In this document: positions 16,454-24,442 of the stretch, piece by piece | How the letters are laid out: the number at the start of each line of letters is the position of its first letter | How positions within the stretch are numbered: position 1 is the stretch's first letter | Position numbers and translations under genes: made by a program | DNA from: Photobacterium malacitanum | GTDB lineage: Bacteria; Pseudomonadota; Gammaproteobacteria; Enterobacterales; Vibrionaceae | Assembly (NCBI RefSeq): GCF_900185615.1 | Contig: NZ_FYAK01000013.1 | Location: 16,600-80,599 of the forward strand | Length of the DNA: 64,000 nucleotides | Reading direction: 5' to 3' | The notes under the pieces: model-generated | Told to the model about the DNA's origin: nothing | The model's input: only the letters and a program-made list of their open reading frames with translations | The model's database searches: none

Positions 16454-18733
16454 TTAATTGATATCGTTGTTAATATTGTGATCATAGTTCCAGATTATTT
16501 CATTATTAGTTGAGCTACGTACTTTTACTAATCCTTTATCAATACCTTCAACACAAGCACGACGAATATTATCGCCGACAAAACTAGCAGCAGGCGCAGC
16601 ATCAATAGCACAAATGTGAACCCAGTGACTGCCAGGTTGTTTATCATTGAGACTAATACCTGCATCAACGGTCATGAGTAATATATCGATCAGCTCTTGA
16701 TCGTTAATCGCGGTATAGGCACGAGGTAAAAATGGGTACTCGGCCATGCCAATTTGTAATGTATTATTAATATTGAGTGGCAAAGTATAGTTATCAATTA
16801 ATAGCTGCATTGATTCTGCCAATTGCTTTGGATCACAACTTAAACGTGCATTAGGCTCAATATATAAGAACATCGCATCAGAAAAGTGATAAATACGCGC
16901 TGGTTCTAATACTTGCTGCTGCAAATAATTACCAAACTCTTTTTCTGCGGCCAGGCCTTGTTGGTAGCCTTTTTCGAGATAAATTCGTTTTAAGAATGAC
17001 ACTTCAAATAACGCAAATCGTAATCGATCACTTAAAGGTTCATTTATTATTTCACCAAGATGCCATTGTTCAAAGTTAGCACTGCTCTGTTGGAGAGAGT
17101 TTGCTAGACGTGCATTTAGCATTCGTAGGTTACGCAATCCGCTACGAGGGTGGGTATAGTAATCGGTAGTGAGTTTCGTTAGTTGTTGTTTTAATTGTTT
17201 ATTAATATGTTGTCGACGCCATAATAATAATAACAAAATCACTAACCCCCCAATGAGAGTTAAAGAAATTTTCTGTTGTTTATACAATGCATTTTGATTG
17301 ATGAATTGCTCACGTTCCATATCTTCAAGTTTCAGTGAACGTTCCATCATCTTTTGTTGCTGTTTAAATACTTCAGTGTTGCTTTTGGTCGCATTTTTTT
17401 GTTTGCCAGCATACAGTTGCTCATAGCGGCGTTGACTCAATAATGCATTATAATAGTCATTCTGTTTTTCAAATGCTTCAGATAAAATCGATTCGCCCAT
17501 TAATTGTAAATTGGTGGCGCCAATACGACTTGCTGAGATTAAACCGGCTTGCAACGATGTTATCGCATCATCTAATTCACCTTTTTCGAGTTCTAATTGC
17601 CCTTGTAGAATCTGGCTTTCAGCGACAATATTTTCATTACCACTTTGCAGGGCAAGATTACGAGCCTGAACAATGTATTGTTCTGTTTTAGAGTAATTAC
17701 AAAGGTGTAAGTAAATTCGCGCAATATTAAGCCGTAGACTTGCAGAGCGAAGATCATGTTTGAGCTGATTCTCTTGATCGAGCGCATTAAAATAATGCAC
17801 TAGAGCAAGGTTATAGCGCCCTTGTTGCTCATAAATAGAAGCAATGAGAGCTAAGGTTTTTGCTAATTCTTGAGTACGTTTATAACGCTCAAAAAACTCG
17901 CCAGCTTGTGTGGCATGTTCCAGCGCTTTATCAAGTACGTGTCGCTCTTCAAATAACTGCGCTAATTCATAGTTAGCGCGTGCAATTTGTGGTTGGTCAT
18001 CATTTTCAACCGCTAACCAGTAACCACTTAATAAGCGATCAAGTGCCATATCATAATGATTGTGACGTAAATAATGTTGGCCGAGTGTGAGCTGATAATT
18101 AATGGTTTCGTCTTTATCGTCAAATGTGACTAAATAACCTTTAGCTTTAATAAACAATTTTTCGGCGGCGGCGTCTTTACCAATACTTGATTCAATCAGC
18201 GCGCGTAGCATCAATGCTTTATATTTTAATTCTTGCAGTTGGCGGCTTAAATTTATTGGCTGTGCCTGCTTCATGTCAATATTGAGGGTATTGAGCATTT
18301 TTAGCGCAGTTGCACTGTTACTTAAATTAACCCAGTAAAATTGGGCCAGTAAAATACGACTTTCAAAGACGCTGAACATTAAATTATTATCAAGTGCTGT
18401 TTTTTCCGCTTTTTTGATAACAGCAATGGCTTTTTCAGGCCGTTGCAATAGTGATAAAGCTTGGGCTTGGATTTGCAATGCATTGACGGTATTGAGTGGG
18501 GTGCGGGTTGAATGATCGGCTTCACTATTAAGGTGCACTCGTGATGGATCTTGTGGCTGGCTCAGACGACGCTGTTCGAGGTAGCTTTTAGTGATTGTGA
18601 GTGTTCTTTCTGGTTGGCTTACCAGTAAAGTCTGTGCTTCGGTGAGGATCGGCGAGCTATAAATTTTCGCTTGAAGATCAAATGAGGTTGTTAGTAATAC
18701 TAACCCAGAAATTAATAGGCCACGAAAAATCAT
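16454..18733 (-). CDS. Membrane TPR protein with remnant GGDEF-like C-terminal domain
   Basis: A 759-residue protein. It has an N-terminal signal peptide (MIFRGLLISGLVLLTTSFDLQA) and a long periplasmic array of tetratricopeptide-type helical repeats, at roughly 70-440 (for example ANYELAQLFEERHVLDKALE and ARIYLHLCNYSKTEQYIVQA). A coiled coil, one membrane segment (SLTLIGGLVILLLLLW, near 500) and a cytosolic domain of ~230 residues follow. That last domain has the spacing of a GGDEF fold (HPRSGLRNLRMLNARL, RFALFEVSFLKRIY), but the signature position reads FSDAMF, so it cannot be an active cyclase. It is transcribed in the same direction as the degenerate GGDEF gene just downstream, 131 bp away. 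The periplasmic ligand is unknown. Confidence 0.75.
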   Translation of the reverse strand: MIFRGLLISGLVLLTTSFDLQAKIYSSPILTEAQTLLVSQPERTLTITKSYLEQRRLSQPQDPSRVHLNSEADHSTRTPLNTVNALQIQAQALSLLQRPEKAIAVIKKAEKTALDNNLMFSVFESRILLAQFYWVNLSNSATALKMLNTLNIDMKQAQPINLSRQLQELKYKALMLRALIESSIGKDAAAEKLFIKAKGYLVTFDDKDETINYQLTLGQHYLRHNHYDMALDRLLSGYWLAVENDDQPQIARANYELAQLFEERHVLDKALEHATQAGEFFERYKRTQELAKTLALIASIYEQQGRYNLALVHYFNALDQENQLKHDLRSASLRLNIARIYLHLCNYSKTEQYIVQARNLALQSGNENIVAESQILQGQLELEKGELDDAITSLQAGLISASRIGATNLQLMGESILSEAFEKQNDYYNALLSQRRYEQLYAGKQKNATKSNTEVFKQQQKMMERSLKLEDMEREQFINQNALYKQQKISLTLIGGLVILLLLLWRRQHINKQLKQQLTKLTTDYYTHPRSGLRNLRMLNARLANSLQQSSANFEQWHLGEIINEPLSDRLRFALFEVSFLKRIYLEKGYQQGLAAEKEFGNYLQQQVLEPARIYHFSDAMFLYIEPNARLSCDPKQLAESMQLLIDNYTLPLNINNTLQIGMAEYPFLPRAYTAINDQELIDILLMTVDAGISLNDKQPGSHWVHICAIDAAPAASFVGDNIRRACVEGIDKGLVKVRSSTNNEIIWNYDHNINNDIN

Positions 18734-18854
18734 ATAGTCTCAAAACAGCACAATAACACACAAGATGGTGTTGATTTTACGGGGTTAATGCATCAAGTCC
18801 AGCAAAGTAAAGGTTTTTACCGGACTTAATGTTGAATTCGTCGTTAGGATCTAC

Positions 18855-19706
18855 TTACTGACGGGCAAGGCGGAAGTTATCACTTGGTGTTTTACCCATG
18901 TTAGTACGATATGGATTTATATCTAAACCACCGCGACGGGTATAACGTGCATAAACAGTCAGTAATTCTGGCTGACAAAAGCGCATAATGTCATTAAATA
19001 TACGCTCAACGCATTGCTCATGGAACTCATTGTGATTACGGAATGACACGATATAACGTAGTAATTGTTCACGGTCGATACGATGACCTTTATACGCAAT
19101 ACGTACGCTACCCCAATCAGGTTGGTTGGTAATTAAGCAATTTGACTTTAACAGGTGGCTATGAACAATTTCTTCAACGATATCGTCATTATCTGCAGCA
19201 CCTTCAAGGTATTCAGGCTTGAAACTGTAGTCATTAATTTCAATATCTTGATCGTCAATACACTCGCCAAAGAAATTAACAATCGGTTGATCATTAAAAT
19301 CGGTTAGTGGCTGAATGGTTACGTCAACATCTTCACCTGCACAACGTGATAAATCAATTTGCAAAGTATCAGCAATGGTTTGCCAGTCATCAAAACGAGT
19401 TTGATTGAAGCTATTTAAGTACAGTTTAAAGGATTTTGACTCAATAAGGTTAGGGCTTGATGCAGGTAAGCGCACTTCACCAATAGCGACTTGAGGTAAG
19501 CCTTTTTTATTGAGCCAAGATAATTCGTATAATGTCCAAATATCATAGCCAGTGAATGGCAGTGCATCATCGCTGATATTAATATCGGTACGGTTTAAAC
19601 TTCTTGGTACGGGTTGCAGTAGCGATGGATCGTACTGATCTTTATACTCTGTCTTTTGGCCAAGGGTTAAACCGGCTAATTCTTTAGCGTCTTTATATTT
19701 ACTCAT
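18855..19706 (-). CDS. queF: NADPH-dependent 7-cyano-7-deazaguanine reductase
   Basis: Reduces preQ0 to preQ1 with NADPH in queuosine synthesis. The 283-residue length is that of the bimodular (YqcD) type, E. coli 282. The nucleophile Cys190 in [13 protein letters not shown] and Asp197 align exactly with the E. coli numbering. [13 protein letters not shown] supplies the conserved His/Glu. The N-terminal half has the [14 protein letters not shown] substrate motif. It is divergent from syd across 86 bp, an order shared with E. coli. Confidence 0.96.
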   Translation of the reverse strand: MSKYKDAKELAGLTLGQKTEYKDQYDPSLLQPVPRSLNRTDINISDDALPFTGYDIWTLYELSWLNKKGLPQVAIGEVRLPASSPNLIESKSFKLYLNSFNQTRFDDWQTIADTLQIDLSRCAGEDVDVTIQPLTDFNDQPIVNFFGECIDDQDIEINDYSFKPEYLEGAADNDDIVEEIVHSHLLKSNCLITNQPDWGSVRIAYKGHRIDREQLLRYIVSFRNHNEFHEQCVERIFNDIMRFCQPELLTVYARYTRRGGLDINPYRTNMGKTPSDNFRLARQ

Positions 19707-19792
19707 ACTGTCTATGACACTCTTGGATTAGAATAAATGTCCGTCGAAACGGTTTAAACCTAAAGTTTACTGAATCTTTTATGAGGTTGCGA

Positions 19793-20347
19793 ATGAATCA
19801 TCCTGTTACCTGCGCTTTATCTGATTTTTCTGCGCGTTATTTGCAAGCGTGGTGTGATGCAGATCGCGGTTTTCCTGTAAGTGAGCATTTAGTTGGGCTT
19901 ATTTCACCATGTGTCGTTAATGATAATGGCAGCAATGTGACGTGGAAACCGATTGAGCGTCAGCCAATGATTGCTTTAGAGGGAGTAGAGAAAGGCATGG
20001 ATTTAGCTCTCCATAGTGATATCAATGCTTTTTATGGATCGCAATTTAGTGGTGATATGAGTGCGATGTTTGGTGAGTTATCACTTGATTTATTGCAAGC
20101 TTTTAATGATGACGATATTGAGCGTTTACAACAAAATATTTTAGGCCATCTAGTAACACAACGCCGTATGAAGCTTAAACCGACAGTATTTATTGCTGTG
20201 GTTGATGATGAATCACAAGTTATTGCTATTTGTAATTTAACTGGCCAAGTGGTGTTAGAAACCTTAGGTAAGGATACTCGCCAAGTATTAGCCAATGATA
20301 TTGTGACTTTCTTAGAGCAATTACAACCAGTAGTGGCAGAGGACTAA
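19793..20347 (+). CDS. syd: SecY-interacting protein Syd
   Basis: A cytosolic acidic protein that binds SecY and may proofread SecYEG assembly. I start at the ATG at 19793, which has GAGG 6 bases upstream. The ATG at 19781 contains that ribosome binding site and is less likely. The product has 184 residues (E. coli 181), with the conserved DADRGFPVSEHL and FYGSQFSGDMSAMFGE segments. It is followed by a DUF2310 gene after 3 bp, so they are cotranscribed. In E. coli syd borders csrB, as the syd-DUF2310 unit nearly does here. Confidence 0.94.
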   Translation: MNHPVTCALSDFSARYLQAWCDADRGFPVSEHLVGLISPCVVNDNGSNVTWKPIERQPMIALEGVEKGMDLALHSDINAFYGSQFSGDMSAMFGELSLDLLQAFNDDDIERLQQNILGHLVTQRRMKLKPTVFIAVVDDESQVIAICNLTGQVVLETLGKDTRQVLANDIVTFLEQLQPVVAED

Positions 20348-20350
20348 GGC

Positions 20351-21127
20351 GTGTTTGTTGTTGAGTTACAATTTGAATGTTTTGATAATACTACCTTATC
20401 GCAGGTCGATAGTGCGATAAATGGCTTAATGGATGCACTGCGTTATAATGGTCAAGTGCTGGGACGGGAGTTTCCAGTAGTGATTGACGAGGGGATCTTT
20501 CGCGTTCGAGTTGTATGCCCAGAGAAAGAGAGCCTTCACCCGCGTTACAACAGCCCTCAAGTGAATGTGTGTTATGAGCAATTAACACTATCGTGCTTAT
20601 TAACTCCTAAAATAAAACTATTAGGGGTTGATCTTAACTCTGATTCTGTTGCTGAAAGTTTTTCGCCATCATGGCAAGTGCTTTATACCACTTATGTTCA
20701 TAGCTGCTCACCATTGCGTAGTGGTGATACATTATTGCCCATCCCATTGTATCAAACAGGGGCCGTCACTGACGGTGATTATAAAGCGATCATTAAATGG
20801 CAGACTGAGTGGCAAGCCTTTGATGAAATTCAAATGGCGATTAAAAGCCCAACCGCAGTAAGCATGGCACTGACTGAGATTGGTGATGTAGACAGTGAAT
20901 TGTTTATACGTGGACGTAATTTATGTCGCCATATTGAAACCACCACCGAAGTTCCGACTTATTATTATCAGTATCGTGTTGGTGGTGAAAACGAAGCAAC
21001 TGAATTAGCACGAAAGTGCCCAAGTTGTGGTGGGGAATGGCATCAACCTGAAGCAATACATGGTTTATTCCACTTTAAGTGCGATCGTTGCCGGATCGTA
21101 TCAAATATGTCGTGGAACTTTCAGTAA
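20351..21127 (+). CDS. DUF2310 Zn-ribbon-containing protein
   Basis: A 258-residue protein starting at GTG 20351, 3 bp after the syd stop. The C-terminus carries a zinc ribbon of two CxxC knuckles (KCPSCGGEW and FKCDRCRIVSN, residues ~223-250). The rest has no motif I recognise. Length, C-terminal ribbon and coupling to syd match the DUF2310 family of Vibrionaceae and Shewanella, sometimes described as possibly nucleic-acid binding. Its role is unknown. Confidence 0.85.
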   Translation: MFVVELQFECFDNTTLSQVDSAINGLMDALRYNGQVLGREFPVVIDEGIFRVRVVCPEKESLHPRYNSPQVNVCYEQLTLSCLLTPKIKLLGVDLNSDSVAESFSPSWQVLYTTYVHSCSPLRSGDTLLPIPLYQTGAVTDGDYKAIIKWQTEWQAFDEIQMAIKSPTAVSMALTEIGDVDSELFIRGRNLCRHIETTTEVPTYYYQYRVGGENEATELARKCPSCGGEWHQPEAIHGLFHFKCDRCRIVSNMSWNFQ

Positions 21128-21131
21128 ACAT

Positions 21132-21163
21132 AAAAAAGCACCTATCAACAAAGGTGCTTTTTT
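21132..21163. terminator. Bidirectional terminator
   Basis: A 12-bp stem (AAAAAAGCACCT / AGGTGCTTTTTT) with an 8-base loop, T-rich on both strands. It lies between the convergent DUF2310 gene and the small gene at 21168. Confidence 0.9.
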
Positions 21164-21167
21164 ATTA

Positions 21168-21440
21168 TTAGCGTTCAGCTTCTAAGCGCGCCAAGCGTGT
21201 TGATAGTGCTAGCAGTTGTTGCTCTAGTTGCTCTATACGTTGCTCGGTGGTTAACACCCGTTGCTGTTGTTCTATATGTGGTACTTTGGCATTTTTTTGC
21301 CATGCTTGCAGCACTTTAATGATCACCGGAATAGGCAATGATGTTGTTAACCGAGCTTTAATTAATGCTACTGATGGTTGTTTTTTCTCAATAATTAGTT
21401 GATTAATAACATTTTCTATTTCTTTGGTGATAGTTGACAT
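21168..21440 (-). CDS. Small helical/coiled-coil protein of unknown function
   Basis: A 90-residue protein read from the ATG at 21440, which has AGGA 6 bases upstream; an in-frame ATG further out would run into the DUF2789 gene. Residues ~1-50 look like a small helical domain (TKEIENVINQLIIEKKQPSVALIKARL), reminiscent of KfrA-type or winged-helix N-termini. Residues ~55-90 form a clear heptad coiled coil (RIEQLEQQLLALSTRLARLE). It is probably a dimer and possibly binds DNA, but I do not recognise the family with certainty. It lies 25 bp after the DUF2789 gene, probably in one unit. Confidence 0.65.
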   Translation of the reverse strand: MSTITKEIENVINQLIIEKKQPSVALIKARLTTSLPIPVIIKVLQAWQKNAKVPHIEQQQRVLTTEQRIEQLEQQLLALSTRLARLEAER

Positions 21441-21465
21441 TGTTATTCCTAATCTAGCGTAGTTA

Positions 21466-21696
21466 CTATTTTCTAAGTAAGGCATCTAATTGATCGATGA
21501 CTTCACACCAATCTGCGTCTTGCTGCTGTGATTCAATAATAAATTGTTGTTGAGCTGCAATTAAAAAAGGCGCTTCAGATAATTTTTGTTGTTGCTCTAG
21601 TTGATGAGTTTGTAAAAAATGCTCAATAGATTCAGCTGAATTATCTAATCCTAATTGACTGAATAAATTAGCTAAGTCGTGATTGAAGGCTTCCAT
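21466..21696 (-). CDS. DUF2789 family protein
   Basis: A 76-residue acidic protein. Segments characteristic of the family are NLFSQLGLDNSAESIEHFL, SEAPFLIAAQQQFI and ADWCEVIDQLDALLRK at the C-terminus. Members are small, all-helical proteins of unknown function found in gammaproteobacteria. The upstream side faces the csr RNA array. Confidence 0.85.
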   Translation of the reverse strand: MEAFNHDLANLFSQLGLDNSAESIEHFLQTHQLEQQQKLSEAPFLIAAQQQFIIESQQQDADWCEVIDQLDALLRK

Positions 21697-21785
21697 ATTG
21701 ACCCCTTACTTTGCACTATTTTCCTTTGACTGAGTATAGTGGATATCGACTTAAAGGGTTATTTGAGCCAAATTGCCAATCCGGT

Positions 21786-21803
21786 TGTAAGAGATCTCTT
21801 ACA
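21786..21803. promoter_or_regulatory. GacA/VarA-type box upstream of csrB copy 1
   Basis: TGTAAGAGATCTCTTACA matches TGTAAG-N6-CTTACA, the upstream activating sequence of GacA/UvrY/VarA, without mismatch. With flanking T and A it is a 20-bp perfect palindrome. It lies ~185 bp upstream of the inferred RNA start, the usual distance. A second TGTAAG half-site follows at 21808-21813. Confidence 0.88.
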
Positions 21804-21970
21804 AGAGTGTAAGAGATTAAGCTGTTTAGTCGTGAATATGACGATTTGTTTTTATTTAACCCATTAATTTTATTCTATTTTTGTTTTTGGTGTGGATGTG
21901 AGATGAAAAAAAATGTCAGAAAGTGTTTAAATCTATATTGTGGATAATAATCAAAAGCGTAATCTTAATG

Positions 21971-22414
21971 GTGTCGAAAGGATACGACATAACGGAACAG
22001 GAAAGTGCCACGGATAGAGGCAGTCTCAGGATGAGATACTGGTAAACTAGGATGGTTTATCGGATATGGAATGTGAAGGGAATATCGTAGGATGCGATAA
22101 TAAGTAAACAGGATGTTTACTGGTCAGGAAGACACTAGGACACACTTCAGGATGAAGTTAAGGAACACCTCTAGGATTGAGGCATAAAGGAACACTTCAG
22201 GACGAAGTAAAGGACACCTCCAGGAAGGAGATGAGAGTCAGAACAGGATGTGATGACGGGTTAGGATAGCCATAGGAACAACTTCAGGATGAAGTACAAA
22301 GGACAATGCTGACGGAACACAGCAGTCAAAGGAAGGATGCAGGGAGCAACATAGTAGCGGGATAGCTGCAAGTAAGACCTCAGGGCGCGACGAAAGTCGC
22401 GCCCGCTCTTTTTT
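21971..22414 (+). ncRNA. csrB: CsrB-family CsrA-sequestering RNA, copy 1
   Basis: A CsrB-type regulatory RNA that binds many CsrA dimers and so relieves CsrA control of translation. I count about 30 GGA motifs, many displayed in hairpin loops such as ACTTCAGGATGAAGT, CTCCAGGAAGGAG and GTAAACAGGATGTTTAC. The 3' part (GGGAGCAACATAGTAGCGGGA) matches the E. coli CsrB tail. The start is inferred from the -10 element TAATCT at 21960-21965. The -35 is poor, as expected for an activator-dependent promoter. The end is the stem GGGCGCGAC-GAAA-GTCGCGCCC followed by T6. The position between syd and yqcC is that of E. coli csrB. No protein is encoded. Confidence 0.93.
22383..22414 (+). terminator. csrB copy 1 terminator
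   Basis: A 9-bp GC stem (GGGCGCGAC / GTCGCGCCC) with a GAAA loop, followed by GCTC and T6. Confidence 0.92.
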
Positions 22415-22488
22415 GTGGGAAAGAAAAATAATTTCATTCGTTGTCGTGATAGATTTGTTTTGACTCTTGAAGGGCGACTTGTTTTTAT

Positions 22489-22579
22489 TCGCACCTCGCA
22501 CCTCGCACCTCGCACCTCGCACCTCGCACCTCGCACCTCGCACCTCGCACCTCGCACCTCGCACCTCGCACCTCGCACC
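22489..22579. repeat. Heptamer array, 13 x TCGCACC
   Basis: Thirteen uninterrupted copies of the 7-bp unit TCGCACC lie 75 bp after the csrB copy 1 terminator and ~80 bp before the VarA-type box of copy 2. Long open frames on the minus strand here are products of the stop-free repeat. No function is known. Confidence 0.97.
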
Positions 22580-22661
22580 TCGTATCTATCTGTCTGGTAA
22601 CGATATTTTGCTGTGTATGAAGGAATGTGATAATTCGTGAATGGCTTTTGACTACTTGCTG

Positions 22662-22679
22662 TGTGCGAGATCTCTTACA
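22662..22679. promoter_or_regulatory. GacA/VarA-type box upstream of csrB copy 2, left half degenerate
   Basis: TGTGCGAGATCTCTTACA keeps the right half CTTACA and the AGATCT centre, but the left half is TGTGCG instead of TGTAAG. It lies exactly 876 bp from the copy 1 box and ~185 bp before the RNA start. Binding may be weaker than at the other two boxes. Confidence 0.75.
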
Positions 22680-22846
22680 AACTTGTGGGAGATAAGCATT
22701 ACAATTGTGACTATATATCTATGCTTTTTGCGTAACTATATGTTTAATAATGTTTTAGTTATATATGGTCATAAACTTTCATAAAAACAAAAAAAACACA
22801 TTTTGCAAGATATAGGATTTAGGCGATAACTCGCATAATATTAATG

Positions 22847-23290
22847 GTGTCGAAAGGATACGACATAACGGAACAGGAAAGTGCCACGGATAGAGGCAGT
22901 CTCAGGATGAGATACTGGTAAACTAGGATGGTTTATCGGATATGGAATGTGAAGGGAATATCGTAGGATGCGATAATAAGTAAACAGGATGTTTACTGGT
23001 CAGGAAGACACTAGGACACACTTCAGGATGAAGTTAAGGAACACCTCTAGGATTGAGGCATAAAGGAACACTTCAGGACGAAGTAAAGGACACCTCCAGG
23101 AAGGAGATGAGAGTCAGAACAGGATGTGATGACGGGTTAGGATGGCCATAGGAACAACTTCAGGATGAAGTACAAAGGACAATGCTGACGGAATACAGCA
23201 GTCAAAGGAAGGATGCAGGGAGCAACATAGTAGCGGGATAGCTGCAAGTAAGACCTCAGGGCGCGACGAAAGTCGCGCCCGCTCTTTTTT
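22847..23290 (+). ncRNA. csrB: CsrB-family CsrA-sequestering RNA, copy 2
   Basis: A near-identical tandem copy of the RNA at 21971, displaced by exactly 876 bp. Over the ~444-nt transcript I find two differences (22268 A vs 23144 G; 22318 C vs 23194 T). The GGA content, loops and terminator are the same. The -10 element is TAATAT at 22836-22841, slightly different from copy 1, and the ~170 bp upstream of it is unlike copy 1 except for the VarA-type box. It is expected to act on CsrA exactly like copy 1 but possibly with different expression timing. Confidence 0.92.
23259..23290 (+). terminator. csrB copy 2 terminator
   Basis: Identical to the copy 1 terminator: a 9-bp GC stem, GAAA loop and T6. 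Confidence 0.92.
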
Positions 23291-23364
23291 GTGGGAAAGA
23301 AAAATAATCTCATCAGTTGTCGTGATAGATTTGTTTTGACTCTTGAAGGGCGACTTGTTTTTAT

Positions 23365-23441
<77 letters not shown>

Positions 23442-23480
23442 TCGAATATTGTTACAAAAATGGCGTTATTCTACTTACCG

Positions 23481-23498
23481 TGTAAGAGATCTCTTACA
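23481..23498. promoter_or_regulatory. GacA/VarA-type box upstream of csrB copy 3
   Basis: TGTAAGAGATCTCTTACA, identical to the copy 1 box, lies ~185 bp upstream of the inferred start of the third RNA and 40 bp after the second heptamer array. Confidence 0.88.
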
Positions 23499-23665
23499 AA
23501 AATGTGGGATTATTTCGCTACTAATAACTATTTATCGTGATGTTGAAATAGTTATTTCTTATTTATCATATAGTTATGATTGAAGCTCTCAATGTTAATA
23601 CTTGTTAAAAGTATTTAATGGAATATTTCACATTGCGTCATTTTTGTCGTGAGGTAATATGTTGT

Positions 23666-24083
23666 CATCAGCTGGAGCTGACAAGGATTAAGGAATAGCC
23701 ATGGAACTGGCCGCTTAGGAAGAGCATATTGATGATGGGGACTATCATCAAGCAGGATGCAAGGATCTTCTGGGATGGAAGGCCATAGATGGGATGTCTA
23801 TTAGTCAGGATGACAGTATTCTAGGATGGAATAGTAATACTTCAAAACGAAGTCAGGAACAACTTCTAATGAAGTCAAGGACACCTCCTTTGCGGAGAGA
23901 GAGTCAGCGTTGGATATGCTGATGGGTCAGGGATTACCGAAGAATGACTTCTAGGATGAAGTTAAGATTTACCAGGGGACTTACGCATATCAAGGATTGA
24001 TGGCAAGGAGCACAATAGTAGCGGGATAGCTGCAAGTAATATCTAAGGGCGTGACAATTATTATTGTCACGCCCATTCTTTTT
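23666..24083 (+). ncRNA. csrB: CsrB-family CsrA-sequestering RNA, copy 3 (divergent)
   Basis: A third CsrB-type RNA of ~418 nt. The -10 element TAATAT is at 23655-23660. I count about 24 GGA motifs. It shares CCTCC...GGAGA, AGTAGCGGGATAGCTGCAAG and the terminator layout (stem GGGCGTGACAAT / ATTGTCACGCCC, then a T-run) with copies 1 and 2, but is otherwise diverged. Some loops have lost GGA, for example ACTTCAAAACGAAGT at ~23850 and ACTTCTAATGAAGT at ~23872. It has no heptamer array after it, and ends only ~15 bp before the convergent DUF3301 gene. Precise ends are estimates. Confidence 0.9.
24047..24083 (+). terminator. csrB copy 3 terminator
   Basis: A 12-bp stem (GGGCGTGACAAT / ATTGTCACGCCC), a 4-base loop, then CATTCTTTTT. 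Confidence 0.9.
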
Positions 24084-24097
24084 AAGGGAATAACCAA

Positions 24098-24412
24098 TCA
24101 GTAATCACTGCTTTCTGGAATACGATGTGGTGGCAAATAAAAATAGCTTGCTCGCAGACGTTTCATTTCAAGATAGCCTTGATATACATCGACACCATCA
24201 GCAGAAAATTCAAATACGAATACTGTTCGCCAGCCCCATTCGCCATGATGATCTTTAAGTTTTTGCTCACCGCGAGCAAAACTGATCATTTGTAGCCCCA
24301 TATTTTTACAACGTTGTTCAATATAATACTGTGCTAGTTCAGTTTGACGCCGTTGCTGCCAAAATAGAAAGCCGATAGTAGCAATAATTAAAATGCCGAA
24401 CAGATTACTCAT
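24098..24412 (-). CDS. DUF3301 family protein
   Basis: A 104-residue protein with one N-terminal membrane segment (FGILIIATIGFLFW) and a basic/aromatic soluble part (RGEQKLKDHHGEWGWRTVFVFEFSADG). The segment FEFSADGVDVYQGYLEM is typical of DUF3301. Function is unknown. It follows DUF3549 by 30 bp, and both genes sit between csrB and yqcC in Vibrionaceae-type arrangements. Its stop lies ~15 bp from the end of the third csr RNA on the other strand. Confidence 0.85.
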   Translation of the reverse strand: MSNLFGILIIATIGFLFWQQRRQTELAQYYIEQRCKNMGLQMISFARGEQKLKDHHGEWGWRTVFVFEFSADGVDVYQGYLEMKRLRASYFYLPPHRIPESSDY

Positions 24413-24442
24413 ATAAAAAGCCCTTATAGACTATAAATGCAA

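Larger units (their letters stand above)
21966..23341. repeat. Tandem duplication of csrB plus heptamer array (876-bp period)
   Basis: The block from just after the copy 1 -10 element (21966) to the end of its heptamer array (~22579) recurs from 22842 onwards with very few differences. The stretch between one array and the next -10 element is diverged in sequence but keeps the period at 876 bp. Start and end here mark the duplicated transcription units as far as the stretch before the second array. Confidence 0.85.

Noticed and set aside
22238..22600. Open frames of ~60-108 codons with repeated RGARCEV or APRTSHL residues over the first heptamer array
   Set aside because: They arise because a 7-bp repeat without stops is open in several frames on both strands, and they run into the csr RNA. 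There is no ribosome binding site or family similarity.
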